Under the pieces are notes generated by a model. It saw only the letters and a list, made by a program, of their open reading frames with translations. It searched no databases and was not told the origin of the DNA. A stretch of DNA of 64,000 nt from Oceanibacterium hippocampi (GTDB taxonomy: Bacteria; Pseudomonadota; Alphaproteobacteria; Sneathiellales; Sneathiellaceae). The stretch is from the NCBI RefSeq assembly GCF_900172325.1, contig NZ_FWFR01000001.1, forward strand, positions 248,001 through 312,000. The letters run 5' to 3'. The translations under genes were made by a program, and so were the position numbers. Below are positions 52,360-60,929 of this stretch, in pieces (position 1 is the first letter of the stretch; every line of letters starts with the position of its first letter).

Positions 52360-53088
52360 TCAGTCGCGCGCCACCGCGAGACGCAGACGCCGCACCTTCA
52401 TGCCGATGATCTCGGATCGGACCCGCATCATCAGCACGGTCAGGAAATAACCCTTGAAGGCGAGCGCCATGACCAGCAACGGAATCAGGATCGAACTGTG
52501 GATCTTCGGCCCCGACATCGTCGCGACGCTGGCCGGCTGGTGCAGCGTGTTCCACCAATCGACCGAGAACTTGATGATCGGCAGGTTCACCGATCCGACC
52601 AGCGCCAGGATTGCCGCCGCTCGGGCCGCCCGGGTCGGATCGTCATAAGCCTCCCAGATTGCCATGTAGCCGAGATAGAGGAAGAACAGGATCAGCATGC
52701 TGGTGAGCCGCGCGTCCCAGACCCACCAAGTGCCCCACATCGGCTCGCCCCACAGCGATCCGGTGGCCAGCGCGATGAAGGTGAAGCAGGCCCCGATCGG
52801 GGCGCACGACTTGGCCGTCAGGTCGGCGACCGGGTGGCGCCAGATCAGCGACATCGCCGAACAGACCGCCATCACCGCGTAGACGAACAGCGCCATCCAG
52901 GCTGCGGGCACATGGACGAACATGATGCGAACCGTATCACCCTGCTGGTAGTCGGGTGGTGCGACGAAAAGTCCCAGATAGAGCCCGACCACGGTGAGCA
53001 GCGCCGTCACGCCCGCGACCCACGGGAACAGCAGTTCCACGATCCGCAAGAATCGCGTCGGATTGGCGAAACGATGCATGACCGACAT
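52360..53088 (-). CDS. ccmC: heme exporter protein CcmC
   Basis: The 242-residue, six-helix membrane protein presents heme to CcmE. The WWD motif is WGTWWVWDARLTSMLIL, and the flanking conserved His residues are in FVHVPAAWM and TLHQP. It begins MHRFANPTRFLRI three residues after the ATG used, so a start at that Met is equally plausible. It lies 34 bases after ccmB. Confidence 0.96.
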   Translation of the reverse strand: MSVMHRFANPTRFLRIVELLFPWVAGVTALLTVVGLYLGLFVAPPDYQQGDTVRIMFVHVPAAWMALFVYAVMAVCSAMSLIWRHPVADLTAKSCAPIGACFTFIALATGSLWGEPMWGTWWVWDARLTSMLILFFLYLGYMAIWEAYDDPTRAARAAAILALVGSVNLPIIKFSVDWWNTLHQPASVATMSGPKIHSSILIPLLVMALAFKGYFLTVLMMRVRSEIIGMKVRRLRLAVARD

Positions 53089-53122
53089 TCGTCCTGGCTC
53101 CCTGTCCGTGAGTCCGATCCGA

Positions 53123-53788
53123 CTATTCCAGCGCCAGCCGGAGCGCCGCCGCAGACGCCCAGGGCGTCAGCACCGTGGCGCCGATCAACAGGCCGCCCAA
53201 TACCGCCAGATGCGGCGCGACGACGAAGCCGCCGATCGCCGCCTCGACCGCCGCCACCCCGAATATCAGGATAGGTATATAGAGTGGTAGGACCAGCAGC
53301 GAAAGAAGAACGCCGCCACGGCGCACGCCGACGGTCAACGCGGCGCCGATCGCGCCGATCAGCGACAGCGCCGGTGTACCGAGCAGCATCGCCGCGATCA
53401 GCGCGACAAAACCGTTCACCGGCAGGTTCAGCAGCACTGCCAGCAGCGGCGCGGTCACCAGCAGCGGCAATCCGGTGGTCAGCCAGTGGGCGAGAGCCTT
53501 GGCCAGCACCACCAGTTCGAGCGGCGTTGGACCGAGCGCGATCAACTCGAGCGAGCCATCCTCGTAGTCGGCCTGGAAGATCCGGTCGAGCGATATCAGG
53601 CTGGCCAGCATGGCCGCCACCCAGATCACGCCGGCCGCGATCCGGGACAGCAGCTCGAGTTCGGGACCGACGCCGAGCGGGAAGAGCGTCACGGTGATGA
53701 CGAAAAATCCCAGCGTCATGCCCACGGTGCCGCCCTGGCGGATGGCGAGCCTGAGATCCCGGACGAGGAGAGCGAGCAGCGCTCTCAT
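53123..53788 (-). CDS. ccmB: heme exporter protein CcmB
   Basis: The 221-residue permease of the CcmAB ABC transporter has six predicted helices and the motifs RDLRLAIRQGG, QADYEDGSLELIALGPTPLELVVLAK and LPLYIPILIFG. It helps release heme-loaded CcmE rather than simply exporting heme. The ATG overlaps the ccmA stop as ATGA. The longer frame is ccmA out of phase. Confidence 0.96.
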   Translation of the reverse strand: MRALLALLVRDLRLAIRQGGTVGMTLGFFVITVTLFPLGVGPELELLSRIAAGVIWVAAMLASLISLDRIFQADYEDGSLELIALGPTPLELVVLAKALAHWLTTGLPLLVTAPLLAVLLNLPVNGFVALIAAMLLGTPALSLIGAIGAALTVGVRRGGVLLSLLVLPLYIPILIFGVAAVEAAIGGFVVAPHLAVLGGLLIGATVLTPWASAAALRLALE

Positions 53789-54414
53789 ACGGCCAGCCGG
53801 TAGGGTTCGAGGGCAAGCCGCCGCGCCCCGGCAAGACCGAGATCCAGATGGGTGGCGATCATTGCCATGCCGCCATGCGCGGCATGATCGCGAACGACCT
53901 CGGCGAGCATGGCAGAGGCCACGGTGTCCAGCGACGTCGTCGGCTCGTCGAGCAGCCAGAGCCGCGCCGGCGTCGCCAGCAGCCGGGCCAGGTTGACCCG
54001 GCGACGCTGCCCGGCCGACAGGAAGCGCGCCGGAACGGTCGCCAGATCGCGCAGATCCATTCGTTCGAGCGCCTTGTCGACGCCGCCGGCGCTGACCCGG
54101 ACTCCATTGACCCGGGCCCAGAAGCGCAGATTCTCGGCCACCGTGAGAACCGGCTTCAGGGCGTCCTGGTGGCCGACATACTGGAGCCGGCCGTGATGCT
54201 CGTCCCAGTCTTCGTCGGCCGGCCGGCCGTCCCACAGGAGACGCCCGCCGGCGGCCTTGAGCAGGCCGCTGCAGATCCTGAGCAGGCTCGACTTGCCGGC
54301 GCCGTTCCGGCCCTCCAGCAGCAGGATCTCGCCGTCGCCGACGCGAAAATCGAGGCCAGCGAAGACCGGCCGCTCACCGCGGACACAGACGAGTTCCTCG
54401 CCCTCGAAAATCAT
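53785..54414 (-). CDS. ccmA: heme exporter ATP-binding protein CcmA
   Basis: The 209-residue ABC ATPase powers release of holo-CcmE from CcmC. The Walker A EGRNGAGKSS is at 34-43, the signature is LSAGQRRRVNLARLL, and the Walker B is WLLDEPTTSLD. It is first in the ccm operon. The 115 bases between it and the PaaK-like gene hold a GC hairpin and an ACCGACCGGT palindromic core but no clear promoter. Confidence 0.97.
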   Translation of the reverse strand: MIFEGEELVCVRGERPVFAGLDFRVGDGEILLLEGRNGAGKSSLLRICSGLLKAAGGRLLWDGRPADEDWDEHHGRLQYVGHQDALKPVLTVAENLRFWARVNGVRVSAGGVDKALERMDLRDLATVPARFLSAGQRRRVNLARLLATPARLWLLDEPTTSLDTVASAMLAEVVRDHAAHGGMAMIATHLDLGLAGARRLALEPYRLAV

Positions 54415-54529
54415 TCTGACGCGCCCTGTACCGTCTCGACTGGATGAAGGCAGTGGCCGCCCGGACGGGCGCGGCCCGACGTCGACCGGTCGGTCGGCCG
54501 CCCTGCTTCATCGGTTGTGGCATTAGGGC

Positions 54530-55777
54530 CTACTCGTAGGTGCGGACGTCGTCAATCACCTTGCCATCGTTGGGCAGGGTGCCGGGGGCAACGAACTCGA
54601 CACCGCCGCGCAGCTTGCACGACGCCTGCAGGGTCTCCGTGACGGCCGCGCGGAGCGCGTCACCGCCGTCGCCCGCAACCTCGCAACGCAGTGTCATCCG
54701 GTCGACATTGTCGACGCTGTCGACGACCAGACGGACGCGAACGAGCGCCTCGTGACGCTTCCGCACCTGCTCGACCTGGCCCGGGTGGACGAACATCCCC
54801 TTGACCTTCGTGGTCTGGTCGGCGCGACCCATCCAGCCCTTGATCCGCCGGTTCGTGCGTCCGCAGGGGCTGGTTCCGCCAAGTACCGCCGACATGTCGC
54901 CGGTGGCGAAGCGGATCAGCGGGTAGACCGGGTTGAAGGTCGTGACCACGATTTCCCCGACCTCGCCGTCCTCGACCGGATCGCCGGTACCCGGGCGGAC
55001 GATCTCGAGAACGATTCCCTCATCGACGACCATCCCTTCGAGGGCCGGTGTCTCGTAGGCGATCAGGCCGAGATCGGCGGTCCCGTAGCTTTGGATCGGG
55101 CCGACGCCGAGCGCCTTCAACTCGGCGCGCAGGCTGGGCGGCAGCGCCTCGCCACCGACCGAGGCCGCGCGAAGGCACGAAAGATCGATGCCGGTGTCGC
55201 GGCCCTTTTCCAGCAGGATCTTGAGGAACGAGGGCGTCCCGACATAAGCGGCGGGCCGAAGTTCGGCCATCGCCTGGAGCTGCATCTCGGTATTGCCGGT
55301 ACCGGCCGGGAAGACCGTGCAGCCGATCGCCGCGGCGCCTGCCTCCATCATCATGCCGGCAGGCGTCATGTGATAGGAGAAGGTGTTGTGAACGAGGTCG
55401 CCGGCGCGGCAGCCCGCTGCGTAAAGCGCCCGGCCCATGCGCCAGAAATCGCCGGTCCGCGCACCCGGCTCGTAAATCGGGCCGGGCGACATGAAGATCT
55501 GCTCGATCTGCGAGAGCGGCGCGCCGTTCAGCCCGCCGAGAGGACGGGCCGCGGCCTGGTGCGCCTTGAGATCGGACTTCCGCGTCACCGGCAGGCGGGC
55601 GAGCGCCGCGCGGCTGATCACCTCGGCCGGCGCGACATCCTTCAACAGGTCGGCGAAGTAGGCCGAGTTCGCCTTCGCATGGCCGATCGCCGCGGCAAGC
55701 GCCGCCATCTGCTCGGCCTCGCGCTGTTCCGGATCGCGGATCTCTAGCTCGTCGAAATAGGCGCCTGCGCCAGTCAC
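54530..55777 (-). CDS. PaaK-like adenylate-forming protein with an altered P-loop
   Basis: The 415-residue product has the overall plan of phenylacetate-CoA ligase. The N-terminal LPVTRKSDLKAHQ segment, a YVGTPSFLKILLEK region, QSYGTADLGLIAYE (A5-like), IRFATGDMSAVL (A7) and the hinge GRADQTTKVKGMFVHP all appear in order. Where PaaK has the Ser/Thr/Gly-rich ATP loop, this protein reads SPGPIYEPG (97-105). Related proteins with that sequence occur beside Liv transporters elsewhere, from memory. It may activate an unusual acid or have lost ligase activity. It is last in the fadD-like/liv operon, 45 bases after livF. Confidence 0.82.
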   Translation of the reverse strand: MTGAGAYFDELEIRDPEQREAEQMAALAAAIGHAKANSAYFADLLKDVAPAEVISRAALARLPVTRKSDLKAHQAAARPLGGLNGAPLSQIEQIFMSPGPIYEPGARTGDFWRMGRALYAAGCRAGDLVHNTFSYHMTPAGMMMEAGAAAIGCTVFPAGTGNTEMQLQAMAELRPAAYVGTPSFLKILLEKGRDTGIDLSCLRAASVGGEALPPSLRAELKALGVGPIQSYGTADLGLIAYETPALEGMVVDEGIVLEIVRPGTGDPVEDGEVGEIVVTTFNPVYPLIRFATGDMSAVLGGTSPCGRTNRRIKGWMGRADQTTKVKGMFVHPGQVEQVRKRHEALVRVRLVVDSVDNVDRMTLRCEVAGDGGDALRAAVTETLQASCKLRGGVEFVAPGTLPNDGKVIDDVRTYE

Positions 55778-55822
55778 GATCGTCCCCCGGGGTTGCGAAA
55801 TGTCGATCTGCGGCCGGCCGGA

Positions 55823-56647
55823 TCAGCCAAGCCAGCGCTTGCGCCGGCGATAGGAACGCACGTCGCGGAAATTCTTGCGGCCCTTGTCCGACATGCCGAG
55901 GTAGAATTCCTTGACGTCCTCGTTCTGCCGCAGGCTCTCGGCGCTACCGTCCATCACGACGCGGCCATTCTCGAGAATATAGCCATAGTCGGCATAGCGC
56001 AGGGCCACGTTGGTGTTCTGCTCGGCCAGGAGGATCGAGACACCCTCGTCGACGTTGATCTTCTTGACGATCTCGAAGATCTGCTCGACGAGCTGCGGCG
56101 CCAGCCCCATCGAAGGCTCGTCCAGCAGGATCAGCCGGGGCCGGCTCATCAGCGCCCGCCCGATCGCCGTCATCTGCTGTTCGCCGCCCGAGGTATAGCC
56201 GGCCTGGCTGGTGCGCCGTTCCTTGAGGCGCGGAAAATAGGAATAGACCATCTCGAGATCGCGGGCGATCGCCTTGGCCCCGTCGCGCCGCGTGTAGGCA
56301 CCCGTCAGCAGGTTCTCCTCGACCGTGAGATGCTCGAAGCAATGGCGCCCCTCCATCACCTGGATGACGCCGCGCTGAACCAGGTCGTTCGGCGTTTCCT
56401 CTGCCAGGATTTCGCCATGGAAGGCGATCGTCCCCTTGGTCACCTCGCCCCGTTCGGCCCGGAGCAGGTGCGAGATCGCCTTGAGGGTGGTTGTCTTGCC
56501 GGCCCCGTTGGCGCCGAGAAGGGCGACCACGCCCCCCTCGGGCACCTCCAGGGAGACCCCCTTGAGCACCAGTATGACGTGGTTGTAGACCACCTCGATA
56601 TTGCTGACCGCGACGATTGCGGCCGGTTGTTCGCTGCCCAAGGTCAT
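55823..56647 (-). CDS. livF: branched-chain-type ABC transporter ATP-binding protein LivF
   Basis: The product is the LivF-type ATPase. The Walker A GANGAGKTT is at 45-53, TSGGEQQMTAIGRAL is the signature, and LILLDEPSMGL is the Walker B. The C-terminus extends about 30 residues beyond E. coli LivF with a basic KNFRDVRSYRRRKRWLG tail. I use the ATG at 56647, where homology begins, although its AAGGAG site is only one base away. An in-frame ATG at 56707 overlapping livK is an alternative. Its substrate depends on the binding protein. Confidence 0.92.
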   Translation of the reverse strand: MTLGSEQPAAIVAVSNIEVVYNHVILVLKGVSLEVPEGGVVALLGANGAGKTTTLKAISHLLRAERGEVTKGTIAFHGEILAEETPNDLVQRGVIQVMEGRHCFEHLTVEENLLTGAYTRRDGAKAIARDLEMVYSYFPRLKERRTSQAGYTSGGEQQMTAIGRALMSRPRLILLDEPSMGLAPQLVEQIFEIVKKINVDEGVSILLAEQNTNVALRYADYGYILENGRVVMDGSAESLRQNEDVKEFYLGMSDKGRKNFRDVRSYRRRKRWLG

Positions 56648-56693
56648 ACTCCTTGCGGGCGACGCCACGACGGGCGCCGCCCGTACGACGGTC

Positions 56694-57986
56694 CTACTTG
56701 CATTCACGCGGGGTGATGTTGTTCTCCTTGGCGTAAGCCATGGAATCCTCGACGATCAGCTCGTCGACGACCTCGCGGTCGGCGCCGATGAAATCGCTGA
56801 CGATCTTCCAGGACTTGGCCTTGGCGTCCCACTGCTGGATCAGGCCGAGGCCCGGTCCGCCATGGTTGGCACATGTGACTTTGACCGGAACGGTGAAGCC
56901 CGGCAGGCCCAGTTCATTGAGGCGCGCCTCGTCGACATTCAGCGCCTCGTAGCCGTCCCGCATCATCGGCGGCGTCAGATCCTTGGTGCCGTGGATCTTC
57001 ATCGCCGTGCGCGCCGCCTCCGCCGCCCACATGGCGGCGGCCATGCCGCGGTTGTAGAGCACCGTGCCGGCGTTGGAGCCGTCGCCCGCAGCCTTGCCGG
57101 CGTCATAGACATACTTCTGCAGGTCGGAATAGATCGGGAAGTCGTTGCCGACGCTGTGGAAGTTGATCGACTTGTAACCGTCGGCGACATCGCCTGCGGG
57201 AAGTACGTCGGTCTCCGCGCCCGACCACCAGCCGCCGATGAAGTGATCCATCGGGTAGCGGATGGACGCGGCCTCCTTGATGGCGACCTGGTTCATGACG
57301 CCCCAGCCCCACATGATGACATAGTCGGGCTTCTCGCGACGGACCTGCAACCAGGTTGCCTTCTGTTCCTGACCGGGATGGTCGACCGGCAGCAGCATCA
57401 GCGAGTAGCCGTGCTTTTCGGCCAGCTTCTCCAGTGTCCGGATCGGCTCCTTGCCGTAGGCGGAATTGTGATAGACGAGGGCGACCTTCTTGCCCTTCAG
57501 GCTCCCGCCTTCCTGCTCCATTGCGTACTTGATGATGATCGAGGCCGCATCCCAGTAGGTGCCCGGGAAGTTGAAGACATTCGGGAACACCGTGCCGTTG
57601 GCGGCGGAGGTCCGGCCGTAGCCCATGGAGTGGATCGGGATGCCGTCAGCCGTCGCCTTGGGGATCAGCTGGTAGGTGATGCCGGTCGAGAGCGGCTGGT
57701 AGGCCAGCGAGCCTTCGCCCTTCGTGCTCTCGTAGCATTCCACGCCCTGCTGCGTGTTGTAAGCGGTCTCGCACTCGATGTTTTTGACTTTCACGCCTTC
57801 GATGCCGCCATCCCGCTCGTTGAGCAGGGTCCAGTAATCGGCATAGCCGTCGGCGAAGGGGATACCGTTCGGCGCGTATGGGCCGGTCCGGTAGCTCAGT
57901 GATGGCATCGTCAGGTCCGCCAGGGCGGGAACCGCCCCGAGCGCGACCGTAGCTGCCAGCGCCGCTACGAATACCTTCATCTTCAT
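56694..57986 (-). CDS. livK: periplasmic substrate-binding protein of a Liv-type ABC transporter
   Basis: The 430-residue product has a Sec signal peptide (MKMKVFVAALAATVALGAVPALA) and a two-lobed periplasmic-binding fold of the Peripla_BP_6 type. LSYRTGPYAPNGIPFADGYADYWTLLNERDGGIEGVK shows the family's start, and the lobe-2 segment around DYVIMWGWGVMNQVAIKEA follows. It is about 60 residues longer than E. coli LivK and probably binds a hydrophobic or aromatic acid, not necessarily an amino acid. The ATG at 57986 has GGAG seven bases upstream. It lies between livM and livF. Confidence 0.9.
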   Translation of the reverse strand: MKMKVFVAALAATVALGAVPALADLTMPSLSYRTGPYAPNGIPFADGYADYWTLLNERDGGIEGVKVKNIECETAYNTQQGVECYESTKGEGSLAYQPLSTGITYQLIPKATADGIPIHSMGYGRTSAANGTVFPNVFNFPGTYWDAASIIIKYAMEQEGGSLKGKKVALVYHNSAYGKEPIRTLEKLAEKHGYSLMLLPVDHPGQEQKATWLQVRREKPDYVIMWGWGVMNQVAIKEAASIRYPMDHFIGGWWSGAETDVLPAGDVADGYKSINFHSVGNDFPIYSDLQKYVYDAGKAAGDGSNAGTVLYNRGMAAAMWAAEAARTAMKIHGTKDLTPPMMRDGYEALNVDEARLNELGLPGFTVPVKVTCANHGGPGLGLIQQWDAKAKSWKIVSDFIGADREVVDELIVEDSMAYAKENNITPRECK

Positions 57987-58052
57987 GCGTCTTCTCCCTT
58001 TTTGCTTCAATTTGCGCCGTTGGAACGGCGTTCTGCTACAGGGCCCGGCCCT

Positions 58053-59129
58053 TCAATGCGGGAACGGCCAGAGCCGCATCTTTTCCTTGGCAATCGACCA
58101 GAGCCGGGCGAGGCCATGCGGCTCGACGATCAGGAAAAAGATGATCAGGCTGCCGACGAGGGTGATCTCCACATGCTTCGCCAACACCGGCAGGACATCG
58201 AACCCGCCAACCATGATGTTCTTCAGGACGATCGGCAGCAACACCATGAAGGCGGCGCCGAGGAACGAACCCAGCATCGAGCCGAGCCCGCCGATGATCA
58301 CCATGAAGAGGACCAGGAACGACTGGTTGATGCCGAAGGCCTCGGTCGGCTCCGCGGCGCCGAACCAGACCGTGAAATAGAGCGCGCCGGCGATCCCGAT
58401 ATAGAAGGAGGAAACCGCGAATGCCGACAGCTTGGTCCGCATCGGCGGCACGCCGATGATCTCGGCGGCGATATCCATGTCGCGGATCGACATCCAGCTT
58501 CGCCCGATACGGCCGCGGATCAGATTCTTCGCGACGAGAGCGAGCACGGTGACGAAGGCCAGGCAGAACAGGTAGGTCGCGGCGGGCGTCGCCTCAGGCC
58601 CGGTCACGGCAAAGCCGAAGATCGACCGTTCCGGCGCGGTGATCTGCCCGGTTGCCGAATAATTGTAGAACCACGGCACCTTGTTGAAGAGCCAGACCAG
58701 GAAGAACTGTGCGGCGAGCGTCGCAACCGCAAGGTAGAAGCCCTTGATGCGCAGGCTCGGCAAGCCGAAGAACATGCCCACCGCGGCGGTGACGCCGCCG
58801 GACAGCAGGATGACGATGACGATGTTGAGCTCTGGGAAGGCCGTCATCAGCTTGTAGGAGGCATAGGCGCCAACCGCCATGAAACCGCCCGTGCCGAGGC
58901 TGAGCAGGCCGCAATAGCCGGTCAGGATGTTGAGCCCGATCGCCGCCAGCGAGAAGACCAGGAAGGGCAGCACGATCGACTTTTCCCAGTAGTCGTCGAT
59001 GATGAACGGGATGACCAGGAAGGCGACGGCGAGCATGCCCCAGAACAGCCAGCGGTCCTGGATGATCGGGAAGGTCTGCTGATCGTCACGGTAGGAAACT
59101 TTGAAATCGCCGGTTTCACGATACAACAT
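58053..59129 (-). CDS. livM: Liv-type ABC transporter permease LivM
   Basis: The 358-residue permease has about ten membrane helices. The family motif GLNILTGYCGLLSLGTGGFMAVGAYASY lies near residues 64-91, and the cytoplasmic EAA-like loop IRDMDIAAEIIGVPPMRTKLSAF contacts the ATPases. About 25 polar residues precede the first helix. It follows livH by 12 bases. Confidence 0.95.
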   Translation of the reverse strand: MLYRETGDFKVSYRDDQQTFPIIQDRWLFWGMLAVAFLVIPFIIDDYWEKSIVLPFLVFSLAAIGLNILTGYCGLLSLGTGGFMAVGAYASYKLMTAFPELNIVIVILLSGGVTAAVGMFFGLPSLRIKGFYLAVATLAAQFFLVWLFNKVPWFYNYSATGQITAPERSIFGFAVTGPEATPAATYLFCLAFVTVLALVAKNLIRGRIGRSWMSIRDMDIAAEIIGVPPMRTKLSAFAVSSFYIGIAGALYFTVWFGAAEPTEAFGINQSFLVLFMVIIGGLGSMLGSFLGAAFMVLLPIVLKNIMVGGFDVLPVLAKHVEITLVGSLIIFFLIVEPHGLARLWSIAKEKMRLWPFPH

Positions 59130-59141
59130 TGTCGTCGCCCC

Positions 59142-60092
59142 CTACACGCGCTCGATGATGCGCTCGCCGAACAGGCCTTGCGGGCGGACCAGCAGGAAGG
59201 CCAGGGCAAGCACGTAGGCGAACCAGTTCTCGATCGCGCCGCCGATGTACGGACCGGCGTAGAGTTCTGCCAGCTTCTCGCCGACGCCGATGATCAGGCC
59301 GCCGAGGATGGCGCCCGGTATCGAGGTGAAGCCGCCGAGAATGAGCACTGGGAGCGCCTTCAGCGCGATCAGCGAAAGCGAGAACTGGACCCCCGACTTG
59401 GCGCCCCACATGGTGCCGGCGACCAGCGCGACGAAGCCGGCGATCGACCAGACGATGATCCAGATGGTGCGCAGCGAGATGCCGACCGAGAGCGCGGCCT
59501 GGTGGTCGTCGGCGACGGCGCGGAGCGCGCGGCCGATCCGGGTATACTGGGAGAACAGCGAGAGGGCGATGACCAGCACGGTGGCGACAACGGCCGCGGC
59601 GATCTCCAGCTTGTCGACATAGATGTCGAAGCGGTCGAACATCCAGTCGAGCGCCCCTTCCGGCAGTCCGACCGAGAGCGGCTTCACGTCGGAGCCCCAC
59701 ATCAGGTCGCCCATGCCCTCGAGGACATAGGCAAGGCCGATCGTCGCCATGAACAGGATGATCGGTTCCTGGTTGACGAGATAGCGCAGCACGAAGCGTT
59801 CGATCACGAAGGCGAGCCCGATCATCACCAGGATCGTGATGGGCACGGCGATCCAGATCGGGACGACGGGCATCCAGTCGTTGGGCAGCCCGAGGGTGTG
59901 CAGGAGTTCGGAGAAAGGCGTGTTGCCGAGCATCAGGCTGGCAAGCGTCAGTGCCGCGAACAGGCAGAGCACGCCCTGCGCGAAGTTGAAGATCTGCGAT
60001 GCCTTGAAGATCAGCACGAAGCCGAGCGCCACGAGCGAATACATCACGCCCGCGAGCAGGCCGGAGAGGATCGTTTCGATGAGGTACGACAC
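59142..60092 (-). CDS. livH: Liv-type ABC transporter permease LivH
   Basis: The 316-residue permease begins ETILSGLLAGVMYSLVALGFVLIFKASQIFNFAQG, the LivH signature, and has about eight membrane helices. The loop RAVADDHQAALSVGISLRTIW is the ATPase-contact motif. It lies 11 bases after livG. Confidence 0.96.
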   Translation of the reverse strand: MSYLIETILSGLLAGVMYSLVALGFVLIFKASQIFNFAQGVLCLFAALTLASLMLGNTPFSELLHTLGLPNDWMPVVPIWIAVPITILVMIGLAFVIERFVLRYLVNQEPIILFMATIGLAYVLEGMGDLMWGSDVKPLSVGLPEGALDWMFDRFDIYVDKLEIAAAVVATVLVIALSLFSQYTRIGRALRAVADDHQAALSVGISLRTIWIIVWSIAGFVALVAGTMWGAKSGVQFSLSLIALKALPVLILGGFTSIPGAILGGLIIGVGEKLAELYAGPYIGGAIENWFAYVLALAFLLVRPQGLFGERIIERV

Positions 60093-60103
60093 AGCCCTGC
60101 CCC

Positions 60104-60925
60104 CTACTCGTGCGCCACGCCGAGATAGGCGTCGATGACGGTCTGGTCGTTGCGCACGACATCCGGCGTACCGTCGCCGATCTTGCGCCCGTAATCGAGA
60201 ACCACCACCCGGTCCGAAATGTCCATGACGACGCCCATGTCATGTTCGATCAGGGCGATCGTCGCGCCGAACTCGTCGTTCACGTCGAGGATGAAGCGGC
60301 ACATGTCCTCCTTCTCCTCGATATTCATCCCGGCCATCGGCTCGTCGAGCAGCAGCAGCTTTGGCTCGGCGGCGAGCGCCCGGCCAAGCTCGACCCGCTT
60401 CTGCAGGCCATACGGCAGCCGCCCGACCGGGGTCTTGCGGATGTGCTGGATCTCCAGGAAGTCGATGATCCGCTCCACCACCTCGCGATGCTCGACCTCC
60501 TCGCGTTCCGCCGGGCCGCGCCAGATCGCCTGCCAGAACATGTTGCGATGCATCTTCGTGAGCCGCCCGGTCATGATGTTGTCGAGCGTGGTCATGCCGC
60601 GGAAGAGCGCGATGTTCTGGAAGGTCCTGGCGATGCCGTGCCGGGCGATCTCGTGCGGCTTCATGGCCTTGCGCTTCTCGCCGCGGAACCAGATCTCGCC
60701 TTCCTGCGGATGATAGAAGCCGTTGATCACGTTCAGCATCGACGACTTGCCCGCACCGTTCGGCCCGATGATGGCGCGGACTTCGCCTTCGAGGATATCG
60801 AAGGAAATGTCCTCGATCGCGGTCACCCCGCCGAAGCGAAGGGTGATGTTGCGGACCTCCATGAGAACGTCACGCTGCGGCACGGTCTCCGGTTCCATCG
60901 TCACTTTCGCGGGTTGCGCGCTCAT
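60104..60925 (-). CDS. livG: Liv-type ABC transporter ATP-binding protein LivG
   Basis: The 273-residue ATPase has the Walker A GPNGAGKSS at 54-62, a signature region GLQKRVELGRAL (LPYGLQKRVE in place of the usual LSGGQ), and the Walker B LLLLDEPMAGMN. The signature variant is common in LivG proteins of transporters paired with acyl-CoA ligases. It starts 4 bases after the acyl-CoA synthetase gene. Confidence 0.94.
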   Translation of the reverse strand: MSAQPAKVTMEPETVPQRDVLMEVRNITLRFGGVTAIEDISFDILEGEVRAIIGPNGAGKSSMLNVINGFYHPQEGEIWFRGEKRKAMKPHEIARHGIARTFQNIALFRGMTTLDNIMTGRLTKMHRNMFWQAIWRGPAEREEVEHREVVERIIDFLEIQHIRKTPVGRLPYGLQKRVELGRALAAEPKLLLLDEPMAGMNIEEKEDMCRFILDVNDEFGATIALIEHDMGVVMDISDRVVVLDYGRKIGDGTPDVVRNDQTVIDAYLGVAHE

Positions 60926-60929
60926 GCCG

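Noticed and set aside
54485-54494. ACCGACCGGT palindromic core between ccmA and the PaaK-like gene
   Set aside because: It resembles a TetR-type operator core, but it lies after one gene and before a housekeeping operon, inside GC-rich repeats of CGGT. It is too weak to call.
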